Source of the DNA: Cytophagaceae bacterium SCN 52-12
GTDB lineage: Bacteria; Bacteroidota; Bacteroidia; Cytophagales; Spirosomataceae
Direction: 5' to 3'
NCBI GenBank assembly: GCA_001724175.1
Contig: MEDT01000048.1
Coordinates: 1 to 46,617 of the forward strand
DNA length: 46,617 nt
Shown here: in pieces, positions 26,190 to 33,078 of the stretch
Layout of the letters: each line of letters starts with the position of its first letter
Position numbering within the stretch: position 1 is the stretch's first letter
Made by a program: the position numbers and the translations under genes
The notes under the pieces: generated by a model
What the model was told of the DNA's origin: nothing
Databases searched by the model: none
Seen by the model: only the letters and a program-made list of their open reading frames with translations

Positions 26190-26911
26190 TCGCTTTCTTC
26201 TTCAGATGCCCCGAAAAGGTAATTCTCCAGGTCATCGGCGATGCTGGCATCATGGGAAATGAAAATCTCCTTCGTGCTTTTATTGGATAGCGGCCTCACA
26301 GAAGGGAAATCCCGCAGCTGGTCGTCGGTGATAATGTCGAGCTGAAAGGCCCGCGCCGCTATTTTGCTATAAGGAACCTTAAAGAAATCGGACATGTCGC
26401 CCGCCAGCGATGGGGTAAGCGGCGTACCGGGATCCGGCAAAAATGTTTTCATGTCCTTTTCAGGCATGAGCGCGTCAAGAACCAGCTGCTCGGCCCGGGC
26501 CCGCAAAGAATCTTCGAAAGTATAGGTCGTGTAGAGGCCCAGGGTAGCGGTCAGGAAGAAGATGGAAAAACGCCGCTCGTAGCTGTCGGATTCCGCATTT
26601 ACAAAAACCCATCCTTTCCCGTTGTAGATAGCCGAGAATCCCAGAAAATCAGGGGATTGGTTGAACACCCGGGCTATTTTGACTTGCTCGGGATAAGGAA
26701 GCCGGTGACCTATGATCCTGATCTCTTCCTGTCCCGACGAGATATCGGCAGTTTCACCTGCCGGCTCCAGCTCCCATTCGCGTCTCAGCAATTTGTCGAA
26801 CAGCTGCCGGGAGATGTCACGGTTGCTTTCATCGTTAATTACATAAATCATACGGTCGCCCCGTACTGAAAAATCAAGTCCAAGCTGATTTTTAGGTTGC
26901 TTTTTGGCCAT
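26186..26911 (-). CDS. Uncharacterised protein resembling a degenerate ImmA/IrrE-type metallopeptidase
   Basis: 241 residues, no signal peptide. I do not recognise a named family with certainty. Residues ~101-200 follow the ImmA/IrrE layout: a strand WVFVNAES, then ERRFSIFFLTATLGLYTTY where active family members have RFTLAHELGHLLLH, then an aligned helix ARAEQLVLDALMPE matching the EAxxFAAELLMP block, then FFKVPYSKIAARAFQLDII matching the f.VS..al..Rl..lgl block. The HExxH zinc site is replaced by LTATL (about residues 120-124), so it would be proteolytically inactive. It is the first gene of a coupled pair with the siroheme-synthase domain protein. A regulatory or scaffold role is possible, but unproven. 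Confidence 0.5.
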   Translation of the reverse strand: MAKKQPKNQLGLDFSVRGDRMIYVINDESNRDISRQLFDKLLRREWELEPAGETADISSGQEEIRIIGHRLPYPEQVKIARVFNQSPDFLGFSAIYNGKGWVFVNAESDSYERRFSIFFLTATLGLYTTYTFEDSLRARAEQLVLDALMPEKDMKTFLPDPGTPLTPSLAGDMSDFFKVPYSKIAARAFQLDIITDDQLRDFPSVRPLSNKSTKEIFISHDASIADDLENYLFGASEEESE

Positions 26912-26935
26912 AAGGAAAGCTAAGCATTACACAAA

Positions 26936-26967
26936 CAAATATACATGTAATCCTGTCGCAAATCAAT
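26936..26967 (-). promoter_or_regulatory. Putative promoter for the ImmA/IrrE-like / siroheme-domain operon
   Basis: On the minus strand TATATTTG (26943-26936) matches TAnnTTTG exactly, and TTG (26966-26964) lies 20 bp upstream. The start codon at 26911 leaves a leader of about 20 nt. Confidence 0.55.
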
Positions 26968-27017
26968 TGGCCTGAGCGTCCTTAGCCTATAAATTGAGCT
27001 CACGATAAGGGTTTTAA

Positions 27018-27626
27018 TTAATTTTTCCAGGAGAGGGTATTGATCAGCTCCATCATGTCTGTCTTCAGGTAGTCGATTACCGGGGCCAGGGAGTCGCCTT
27101 TATCGGCGGCGGGAAAGTAAATGGCGCCGCGCAGAAAATGACGGGTAGAATCGGTCGTATAGAACTGGTAGGGGCTCGGAACGTCGCCCAGAAGGCGGAA
27201 GACCGTCACGGTTTTTCCTTTCGGCGTTACCAGCACCTGTTCCTGTATCGCGGTAGCATGGGTCTGGTGCTTGGCAGCCAGCTTATAGCTGTCGTCGATA
27301 TATTCCTTCAGCAATTGCGGGTTATTGCGAACCTTCTTGTAAGTCAGCTGGATGTTGGCTTTGTATTTCGGATAATCAATGAAAATCCAGTCGGGCTCCG
27401 ACGGTGCGAACGAATCCGGCAATACCCGGGCATATTTGGAAATGAGGAAAGTATAAGGGTGCTTGTCAGGCACGGTTACATACGAATGTGCGGGCAGGTC
27501 GATCCGGGGGTAGCCCTTGGGCTTCGGGACGTACCCCTCGCTGCCTGAAGAAAAGCAGCCGTAGTTCAGGCCCGCCAGCAGCGCGACGGCAAAGACAAAC
27601 GCGAAGAAGGATGTTGATCTGGTCAA
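27018..27626 (-). CDS. gldD: Gliding motility lipoprotein GldD
   Basis: About 202 residues from TTG at 27626. The frame continues upstream to GTG 27674, but those codons form one arm of a long hairpin, so the TTG next to the hydrophobic signal (SFFAFVFAVALLAGLNYGC, lipobox-like Cys) is preferred; no ATG exists. The family signatures are strong: YVPKPKGYPRIDLP near the mature N-terminus, WIFIDYPKYKANIQLTYK, DDSYKLAAKHQTHATAI, YTTDSTRHFLRGAIYFPA and DSLAPVIDYLKTDMMELI. GldD is a lipoprotein required for gliding motility and the type IX system in Flavobacterium. It is not beside gldE/mutY/ssb, its usual neighbours. Confidence 0.93.
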   Translation of the reverse strand: MTRSTSFFAFVFAVALLAGLNYGCFSSGSEGYVPKPKGYPRIDLPAHSYVTVPDKHPYTFLISKYARVLPDSFAPSEPDWIFIDYPKYKANIQLTYKKVRNNPQLLKEYIDDSYKLAAKHQTHATAIQEQVLVTPKGKTVTVFRLLGDVPSPYQFYTTDSTRHFLRGAIYFPAADKGDSLAPVIDYLKTDMMELINTLSWKN

Positions 27627-27648
27627 CGCAATAAAAGTTATTTTAACA

Positions 27649-27707
27649 GCCGGCAGCCATTTCACGGAAACCACGCAGGAGGAGTTTCCGGTGAAATGGC
27701 TGCCGGC
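27649..27707 (-). terminator. Long intergenic hairpin between the secreted unknown and gldD
   Basis: Arms 27649-27671 and 27684-27707 are complementary over 23 bp with a single-base bulge; the loop is about 12 nt. On the minus strand it follows the stop of the upstream gene (27722), so it could terminate or protect that transcript, but it lacks a T-run. It covers the first codons of the longest gldD reading frame. Confidence 0.6.
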
Positions 27708-27721
27708 CGGACTTTCTATTA

Positions 27722-28321
27722 TTATTTCCCGATCATTTTTCCAAGGCTTTTGCCAAGCACGGCATAGGCTTCCTGGATACGGGTGCCGGTGTCGTAGTCG
27801 TACCCGCCGAAAGTTCTCCCCGGCGCGTTGACAAACGAGATGGTGGCAACGGGATTAGCGGGATCGTCCGTTTTGACGATGAGGGCTTCCCCGTCGATCC
27901 TGGCATTCTTCCTGGCGACATAGACGTTGAAACCGGGTTCGGTAAAGGTCGTCCTGATAACCAGGGTGTATTTGGCGGAAGGATTCGAGCCTACCTGGAT
28001 CCCCTGGGAATGCTTATTGAAAAGCTCTTCAAACTGCGGCTCAAAACGTTCCTGCCGGTCGCTTACCCATGACTGGGCCCATTTATCGCCTCTTCCTGCC
28101 TCTTTCTCATTGTATTCGGCGGTTTTTTTGGCTATATAATCTTCTTCCCGCTCAAATTTCCCGATTCCCATCGGACCGTACTGGTAGGTGACGTTAAGGG
28201 TCTTTTCCCCTTCGAGGGCCTTCAGGTCTCCCTGGGTTAGCTTAAGCTTCTGCGCGTAGGAATATTGTATCCCGGCGAACAGCGCGAGGACGGCAAAAAA
28301 GGTTTTTAACTTGGTGTTCAT
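27722..28321 (-). CDS. Secreted protein of unknown function, conserved-looking in Bacteroidota
   Basis: 199 residues with a clear signal peptide (MNTKLKTFFAVLALFAGIQYSYAQ). The mature part begins KLKLTQGDLKALEGEKTLNV and has repeated aromatic/charged segments (FEREEDYIAKKTAEYNEKEAG, WAQSWVSDRQERFEPQFEELF) and a beta-rich C-half (YTLVIRTTFTEPGF, GEALIVKTDD). No catalytic motif is seen and I cannot assign a family. It is probably periplasmic or attached to the outer membrane. An upstream minus-strand TACATTTG (28361-28354) is an exact -7 match without a clear -33 box. It lies between glmS and gldD, all on the minus strand. Confidence 0.75.
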   Translation of the reverse strand: MNTKLKTFFAVLALFAGIQYSYAQKLKLTQGDLKALEGEKTLNVTYQYGPMGIGKFEREEDYIAKKTAEYNEKEAGRGDKWAQSWVSDRQERFEPQFEELFNKHSQGIQVGSNPSAKYTLVIRTTFTEPGFNVYVARKNARIDGEALIVKTDDPANPVATISFVNAPGRTFGGYDYDTGTRIQEAYAVLGKSLGKMIGK

Positions 28322-28384
28322 TTCCGGTTTCTGTGATTTAGATTAGATTCGGACAAATGTAATCAATTTCGTATATACGATATT

Positions 28385-28454
28385 TTCCGTTCGCTAAAGA
28401 ACGCTCTTTGACGACGAATGCGTCTCTATGACGATGAATCTTTAGCGAACGGAA
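28385..28454. repeat. Inverted repeat with 15-bp perfect arms downstream of glmS
   Basis: Arms TTCCGTTCGCTAAAG (28385-28399) and its exact reverse complement (28440-28454) enclose 40 nt that contain two related copies of GACGAYGAAT (28410s and 28430s). It lies 19 bp past the glmS stop on the minus strand and upstream of the secreted unknown. It may be an end-of-transcript structure or a small mobile-type palindromic element. Confidence 0.6.
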
Positions 28455-28473
28455 GCTTGCAGGAAACAGGAAT

Positions 28474-30312
28474 TTACTCAACGGTAACGGATTTGGCCAG
28501 GTTTCTCGGCTGGTCGACATCGCGGCCTCTCATCACGGCGATGTAGTACGACAGCAGCTGGAGCGGTATGACGGAAAGCAGCGGGCTGATCATTTCATGC
28601 GATTCAGGGATTTCGATCACGAAATCCACCATTTTCGGGATCAATTCGTCGCCTTCGGTCACAATAGCGATGACACGGCCTTTGCGTGCTTTCACTTCCT
28701 GGATATTCGACACGATTTTTTCATAGGAGCTGTCGCGGGTAGCGATGAATATGACGGGCATGTCTTCGTCGATGAGCGCGATCGGTCCGTGCTTCATTTC
28801 TGCTGCCGGGTAGCCCTCGGCATGGATATAGGAGATTTCTTTAAGCTTGAGCGCCCCTTCCAGCGCTACCGGGAAATGTAAGCCTCTGCCCAGGTAGATA
28901 AAATTGCGGGCATACGTGAAGATATAGGCGATCTCCTTGATCTTTCCGGCATTTTCGAGTACCTGGCCTATCTGCCCGGGAAGGGCTGCGAGGCCTTCCA
29001 GCAATCCGGTAAAAACTTCGTCCCTGATGGTGCCTTTATGCCTTCCCAGCGCAATGGCCATCAGGGTAAGCACCGTCACCTGGGAAGTGAAGGCTTTGGT
29101 GCTGGCCACTCCTATTTCAGGGCCGGCATGGGTATAGGCTCCTGCATGGGTAGCCCGCGCTATAGACGATCCGACGGCGTTGCATACCCCGAATATGGTA
29201 GCGCCCCGTTCCTTTGCAAGCTCTATCGCCGCCAGCGTATCGGCGGTTTCGCCCGACTGGGAGATCGCGATGACCACGTCGTCGTGGTGAATGACCGGGT
29301 TCCTGTACCGGAATTCGGAAGCATATTCCACCTCCACATTGACCCGGGCCAATTCTTCAAAAAGATACTCGGCGACGAGTCCGGCGTGCCAGGAAGTGCC
29401 GCATCCCACGAGGATGATGCGCCTGGCCTCTACCAGCTTGTCGAAGTGGCCGGTGAGCCCGCCGAGCTGAAGCATACCCGTCGCAGGCTGTATCCTGCCG
29501 CGCATGCTGTCGGCCACCGAACGGGGCTGCTCGAAGATCTCCTTTAGCATGAAATGAGGATATCCTCCTTTTTCGATAGCCTCCAGCTCCAGCTCGATCG
29601 TCTGTACATAAGGCAGCTTTTCGGTATTGTCGAGGTTGACGATTTTAAGTCCGTGAGCGTTCACAACGGCTATTTCGTAATCGTCGAGGTACACGACATT
29701 TTTGGTATACTCGACAATCGGCGTAGCATCGGAAGCGAGGAAGTATTCCCCGTCGCCGATCCCGATCACAAGGGGGCTTCCTTTCCTGGCGGCAATGAGC
29801 TGGTCAGGGGCATCCTGGCTTAAAATGACAATGGCATAGGCGCCCACCACCTCCCTGAGCGCGATCCTAACGGCTTCCTCCAAGGGCTGACCGGTTTCTT
29901 TCCGGATGTCCTCGATAAAATGAATGAGCACTTCGGAGTCGGTGTCGCTCAGGAAAACGTGCCCCTTTTTCTCCAGGCGCTGCTTAATGGCGGCATAGTT
30001 TTCGATGATGCCGTTGTGGATCAGCGCCATTCTCCTGTCGGAAGAGAAGTGCGGGTGCGCGTTGACGTCGTTGGGTTCTCCGTGCGTTGCCCAGCGTGTA
30101 TGACCGATCCCGATCGTAGCGGTCAGACCGGCTGCGGAAGCCTCCGCCTCAAGGTCTGCCACTTTGCCCTTTTTCTTGAAAATGTTCAATGATCCATTTT
30201 CGAATACCGCCACGCCGGAGCTATCGTAGCCCCGGTATTCGAGCCGTTTTAAACCTTTAATAATTAAGGGGAAAGAAGGTCTGTCTCCCAGATAAGCAAT
30301 TATTCCACACAT
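28474..30312 (-). CDS. glmS: Glutamine--fructose-6-phosphate aminotransferase (isomerizing), GlmS
   Basis: 612 residues, the standard length. It makes glucosamine-6-phosphate from fructose-6-phosphate and glutamine, the first step to UDP-GlcNAc. The N-terminal class II glutaminase begins with the catalytic Cys after Met (MCGIIAYLGD), then GHTRWATHGEPNDVNAHPH and SDTDSEVLIHFI. Two SIS domains follow (ILVGCGTSWHAGLVAEYLFEEL; IAISQSGETADTLAAIELAKE; GPEIGVASTKAFTSQ) and the C-terminus ends in DQPRNLAKSVTVE with the loop that closes the active site. No glmS ribozyme is recognised upstream. It diverges from rpsL. Confidence 0.98.
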   Translation of the reverse strand: MCGIIAYLGDRPSFPLIIKGLKRLEYRGYDSSGVAVFENGSLNIFKKKGKVADLEAEASAAGLTATIGIGHTRWATHGEPNDVNAHPHFSSDRRMALIHNGIIENYAAIKQRLEKKGHVFLSDTDSEVLIHFIEDIRKETGQPLEEAVRIALREVVGAYAIVILSQDAPDQLIAARKGSPLVIGIGDGEYFLASDATPIVEYTKNVVYLDDYEIAVVNAHGLKIVNLDNTEKLPYVQTIELELEAIEKGGYPHFMLKEIFEQPRSVADSMRGRIQPATGMLQLGGLTGHFDKLVEARRIILVGCGTSWHAGLVAEYLFEELARVNVEVEYASEFRYRNPVIHHDDVVIAISQSGETADTLAAIELAKERGATIFGVCNAVGSSIARATHAGAYTHAGPEIGVASTKAFTSQVTVLTLMAIALGRHKGTIRDEVFTGLLEGLAALPGQIGQVLENAGKIKEIAYIFTYARNFIYLGRGLHFPVALEGALKLKEISYIHAEGYPAAEMKHGPIALIDEDMPVIFIATRDSSYEKIVSNIQEVKARKGRVIAIVTEGDELIPKMVDFVIEIPESHEMISPLLSVIPLQLLSYYIAVMRGRDVDQPRNLAKSVTVE

Positions 30313-30356
30313 AACGTTTTTTTTAAAAAAAATTAATAAGTAAGCTGTCTAAAGTC

Positions 30357-30388
30357 CAAATAAAGGCAGCAGCATATTTGCATCCAAA
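30357..30388 (-). promoter_or_regulatory. Putative glmS promoter
   Basis: On the minus strand TTTG (30388-30385) is followed after 20 bp by TTTATTTG (30364-30357), seven of eight positions of TAnnTTTG. Transcription would begin about 40 nt before the glmS ATG. Confidence 0.5.
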
Positions 30389-30445
30389 TTAAAGTGAGGC
30401 GGGTACGTACACTATTCAAAAATTTACTCCTATAATACAAAACAT

Positions 30446-30519
30446 GCCAGAGGTGGCGGCTTATGTTAGGGATATGGTTTGGAAACGGCCTCGAATTTGA
30501 TGAGATAATCCCCTCTGGC
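30446..30519. other. Unassigned structured segment closed by an 8-bp helix
   Basis: GCCAGAGG (30446-30453) pairs exactly with CCTCTGGC (30512-30519). Inside, GGAT (30470-30473) can pair with ATCC (30508-30511) and there is a TTTGGAAA palindrome (30478-30485). The span of 74 nt is tRNA-like in size, but it lacks the T-arm GTTCGAAT, the D-arm and an anticodon arm. It matches no riboswitch consensus I can recall. It could be a small RNA gene, a protein-binding palindrome or a remnant; strand unknown. Confidence 0.35.
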
Positions 30520-30558
30520 TTAGCGCTTCTCTCTTCACAATACTTTTATCTCCGCAGC

Positions 30559-30589
30559 TTTGATTGAAAAATATATTTACTTAATTTTG
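30559..30589 (+). promoter_or_regulatory. Bacteroidota-type promoter for rpsL-rpsG
   Basis: TTTG (30559-30562), 19-bp spacer, TAATTTTG (30582-30589): an exact match to both consensus boxes with ideal spacing. The leader would be about 65 nt. Confidence 0.8.
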
Positions 30590-30659
30590 CAGTCCGAATT
30601 TTTTTCGGGATGAATAACAATGGTTTCTTATTTGAAATTGTTAAAAATCAATCAATTAA

Positions 30660-31070
30660 ATGCCTACTATTTCACAATTAGTCCGTAAAGGAAGAGAGAA
30701 ACTGACGTGGAAGTCCAAGTCTCCGGCTCTGGATTCTTGCCCTCAGCGTCGTGGGGTGTGCACAAGGGTGTACACGACCACCCCCAAGAAGCCGAATTCG
30801 GCTTTACGTAAAGTTGCCCGTGTAAGGCTGTCAAACCAGAAAGAGGTGAACGCCTATATCCCGGGAGAAGGTCATAATCTGCAGGAGCACTCTATCGTAC
30901 TGGTACGCGGAGGCCGGGTAAAAGATTTACCGGGTGTGCGTTATCACATCGTACGTGGTGCCCTGGATACGGCCGGTGTCAACGGCCGCAGGCAGCGTCG
31001 TTCCAAGTATGGTGCCAAACGTCCGAAACCGGGACAGGTTGAAGCACCGTCAAAAGGTAAGAAGAAGTAA
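30660..31070 (+). CDS. rpsL: 30S ribosomal protein S12
   Basis: 136 residues. S12 sits at the decoding centre of the 30S subunit. Signature blocks [41 protein letters not shown] (in part), [27 protein letters not shown] and the basic tail are all present. The lysines of TTPKKPNS and the GGRVKDLPG loop, where streptomycin resistance mutations occur, are of the wild-type form. It is preceded by a strong promoter and followed after 118 bp by rpsG. Confidence 0.99.
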   Translation: MPTISQLVRKGREKLTWKSKSPALDSCPQRRGVCTRVYTTTPKKPNSALRKVARVRLSNQKEVNAYIPGEGHNLQEHSIVLVRGGRVKDLPGVRYHIVRGALDTAGVNGRRQRRSKYGAKRPKPGQVEAPSKGKKK

Positions 31071-31188
31071 AAGCAATTCTCTCAGGCATTATAGTGAATT
31101 AGTAATTTTCTATAAAGGGAAGTAATCCTGGAATCAGGGTGAAAGAGTTGCCAAAACGAAACCTAATTTCAAAACATCATTTTCAGCA

Positions 31189-31656
31189 ATGAGAAAGGCA
31201 AAACCAAAAAAAAGATATCTGTTACCAGATCCTAAATTCCGTGATGTGCAGGTTACCAAGTTTGTGAACAACCTGATGTACGACGGTAAAAAGAGCCTGG
31301 CATATTCTATATTCTACGACTCGCTGGCTGTTGTGGAAAAGAAAACCAGCGAAAACGGGCTTGAAGTATGGCGTAAGGCGCTTAACAACGTGTCCCCGTC
31401 TGTGGAGGTGAAAAGCCGCAGGGTGGGCGGCGCTACTTTTCAGGTGCCTACCGAGGTACGCCCGGAGCGTAAGCAAGCCCTGGGGATGAAATGGCTGATT
31501 AACTATGCCCGTAAGCGCGGCGAAAAAACCATGGTGGACCGTCTTGCAGCCGAGATCATAGCGGCTTCAAAAGGCGAGGGCGCCTCAGTGAAAAAGAAAG
31601 ACGATACGCACAGGATGGCAGAAGCCAACAAGGCATTCTCGCACTTCCGCCTGTAA
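31189..31656 (+). CDS. rpsG: 30S ribosomal protein S7
   Basis: 155 residues. S7 organises the 3' domain of 16S rRNA. Family blocks: [60 protein letters not shown] and the C-terminal [15 protein letters not shown]. It follows rpsL, as in the str operon, but is closed 28 bp later by a strong terminator, and fusA, which normally comes next, is missing from this position. Confidence 0.99.
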   Translation: MRKAKPKKRYLLPDPKFRDVQVTKFVNNLMYDGKKSLAYSIFYDSLAVVEKKTSENGLEVWRKALNNVSPSVEVKSRRVGGATFQVPTEVRPERKQALGMKWLINYARKRGEKTMVDRLAAEIIAASKGEGASVKKKDDTHRMAEANKAFSHFRL

Positions 31657-31683
31657 TCGTCTGCAATGCATATATTCAGAAGA

Positions 31684-31710
31684 AGCCTCCGGAAACGGGG
31701 GCTTTTTTTA
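31684..31710 (+). terminator. Rho-independent terminator after rpsG
   Basis: AGCCTCC (31684-31690), GGAAAC loop, GGGGGCT (31697-31703), then a T-run to 31709; one T-G wobble. It ends the rpsL-rpsG unit and touches the stop codon of the convergent DUF5053 gene. Confidence 0.92.
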
Positions 31711-31953
31711 TTCCAAACGATCTGCTACCCGGCGTATCCTGTCAGACAGGTCGGTTAATGCGTCCTTAAATTGTTTGCGTTCCGCTTCCGTAAAGCCGCC
31801 CGGGCCGCCATTGCCGTCAGAGTCGGCTAATTTGTTATATATCCAGCTTGCAGATTTTCCAAAATACTGTTGAGCGATTTTGGCCCAGCTGATTTCCAAG
31901 GCTATATCCTCTATCTGTTTTTTGGTTGGTACTGCCTTTCCTACTGTTCCCAT
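31708..31953 (-). CDS. DUF5053 family small protein
   Basis: 81 residues. The core ISWAKIAQQYFGKSASWIYNKL, then GFTEAERKQFKDALTDLSDRIR, matches the DUF5053 family of Bacteroidota as I remember it: a helical protein in which a helix-turn-helix-like segment (AKIAQQYFGKSASWIYNKL) could contact nucleic acid. Function is unknown. It is the second gene of a small unit with the 42-aa gene upstream, both behind a consensus promoter. Such genes are often seen in accessory regions and near mobile elements, but no mobility gene is present here. Confidence 0.8.
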   Translation of the reverse strand: MGTVGKAVPTKKQIEDIALEISWAKIAQQYFGKSASWIYNKLADSDGNGGPGGFTEAERKQFKDALTDLSDRIRRVADRLE

Positions 31954-32002
31954 AGTTTTTAAATTTTATATGCCCGCCTTTATCAAAATATTGGTTGAAG
32001 TC

Positions 32003-32131
32003 TTATTTGTATAATAACCTTTCAAATAATTCTCGTATCCACCATTCCAATTCTATAGACGGGTTATGCCTGATTTTATTAAAATTCCTGATAGCCTCTA
32101 TTAATTCTGTTTCCTGTTCAGTTAGTTTCAT
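32003..32131 (-). CDS. 42-residue small protein upstream of the DUF5053 gene
   Basis: ATG at 32131 to a TAA at 32003-32005. The peptide starts MKLTEQETELIEAIRNFNKI and ends ELEWWIRELFERLLYK: a charged, amphipathic helical protein with two adjacent tryptophans. It is supported by an exact promoter about 25 bp upstream, a sensible start and its position 49 bp before the DUF5053 gene. Similar short proteins accompany DUF5053-type genes in Bacteroidota to my recollection. Function is unknown. Confidence 0.65.
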   Translation of the reverse strand: MKLTEQETELIEAIRNFNKIRHNPSIELEWWIRELFERLLYK

Positions 32132-32160
32132 AAATCCTTTAGCTTAAGTATGAGTATAAC

Positions 32161-32192
32161 CAAATATACTGTGGGTTTCCACAATTTCCAAA
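32161..32192 (-). promoter_or_regulatory. Bacteroidota-type promoter for the 42-aa / DUF5053 unit
   Basis: On the minus strand TTTG (32192-32189), 20-bp spacer, TATATTTG (32168-32161): both boxes match exactly. A start site near 32154 gives a leader of about 23 nt. Confidence 0.7.
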
Positions 32193-32327
32193 AAATCACA
32201 ACCACGATGAAAAAATGGCTCCATCGATATTCCGGAGACTTTCCAACCAAATCGCAGCCTGTCGTATCCTGGAGGTTACCGGAGGCGTTTAGCCCCCGGG
32301 GACTTTCACTTAGTTACTGCTATCTGT

Positions 32328-32936
32328 ATGAGAAAAATCAATACCCTCCGTTTTGTAGTATGGGCATGGGGAATGCTGTATGCCCTGCCGGGAACATCCC
32401 AAACTGGTCCTCATCAGTTCCTATTGGGAGCCGGAACGGCTTCATCTCGTCATTTCGAAACCATCGGCGTCTGGAAAGAGAGACTTGTCGGAGCAGGCAG
32501 CACGACTGTAAACTCTTCAGGAATCTATCATCTCGGCTACCGGTATACAGGAGCAGGGAGGCATTCGTTTGGTATACTGCTGGTTGGTGAAAGACAAAAC
32601 GTAAGGAAAACCGGCGGAACTCAGGATCCCGAAGCTTGGAAAAAGTATATAGCCCGGAAAGACATCTATCTGGCTGTGTTGCCGGACTACCGGTACAGCT
32701 GGGGGCTGCGACCCGGCGGCAGGTGGTATTCAGGAGCAGCTGCGGGAATTTCCCGGCATCAGCGAAAGGAAATGCATAACGACTTCAGTTTGGAGAAAGA
32801 GGAATATAGCAAAACTATATTTGCTTACCAGGTGACAGCCTTAGGGATGGAGTTCGGTAAAAAGCTCGGCGGATATATAGAGCTGGGCTACGGATACAAG
32901 GGCGTCTTGTCGGCAGGCGTAAAGTACGGATTCTGA
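32328..32936 (+). CDS. Predicted secreted or outer-membrane barrel-like protein
   Basis: 202 residues from ATG at 32328 with a signal peptide (MRKINTLRFVVWAWGMLYALPGTSQ). The mature part is rich in alternating aromatic/glycine strands (FLLGAGTAS, GIYHLGYRYTGAGRHSFGILL, YLAVLPDYRYSWGLRPGG) and ends GYIELGYGYKGVLSAGVKYGF with a terminal Phe, the pattern of a small outer-membrane beta-barrel. No family is recognised. It stands alone, followed by a very long terminator, and lies just before the sialic-acid-type locus, to which it may or may not belong. The 195 bp upstream hold no consensus promoter on this strand. Confidence 0.7.
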   Translation: MRKINTLRFVVWAWGMLYALPGTSQTGPHQFLLGAGTASSRHFETIGVWKERLVGAGSTTVNSSGIYHLGYRYTGAGRHSFGILLVGERQNVRKTGGTQDPEAWKKYIARKDIYLAVLPDYRYSWGLRPGGRWYSGAAAGISRHQRKEMHNDFSLEKEEYSKTIFAYQVTALGMEFGKKLGGYIELGYGYKGVLSAGVKYGF

Positions 32937-32950
32937 TAGAAGCTTACCGA

Positions 32951-32999
32951 CAAAAGAAGGCCCGGCATTCAGTTTTCCTGAATGCCGGGCCTTCTTTTG
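32951..32999. terminator. Perfect 22-bp terminator hairpin after the barrel-like gene
   Basis: Arms 32951-32972 and 32978-32999 are fully complementary with a 5-nt TTTTC loop. A-rich left end and T-rich right end (CTTCTTTTG) make it a bidirectional intrinsic terminator. It insulates the downstream GntR-SusCD locus. Confidence 0.9.
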
Positions 33000-33019
33000 C
33001 TATAAAAAACAATAAAAAA

Positions 33020-33051
33020 TTGTTGCAGTTATAAATTAATTTTTACATTTG
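33020..33051 (+). promoter_or_regulatory. Promoter for the GntR regulator and possibly the SusCD locus
   Basis: TACATTTG (33044-33051) matches TAnnTTTG exactly; TTG at 33020-33022 is 21 bp upstream. AACAATAAAAAATTGTT (33009-33025) is a palindrome overlapping the -33 box and is a possible operator. Confidence 0.6.
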
Positions 33052-33078
33052 TTCATCATAACCAATATGTAGGGCATA

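Larger units (their letters stand above)
30313..30659. other. 347-bp divergent intergenic region between glmS and rpsL
   Basis: No open frame of note. It holds a probable glmS promoter (30357-30388, minus), a strong rpsL promoter (30559-30589, plus) and, between the two and outside both predicted transcripts, a 74-nt segment closed by an 8-bp helix (30446-30519). The rest is AT-rich. Confidence 0.7.

Noticed and set aside
30313-30445. glmS ribozyme upstream of glmS
   Set aside because: The leader predicted from the promoter is only ~40 nt and no ribozyme core sequence is present.
30446-30519. tRNA gene
   Set aside because: Length and acceptor-like helix fit, but T8, the D-arm, a 5-bp anticodon stem and the GTTCGAAT T-loop are absent.
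32150-32590. 146-codon open frame with ATG on the + strand
   Set aside because: It overlaps the 32328-32936 gene in another frame; its product has no signal, repeats or family motifs and reads like an out-of-frame translation.
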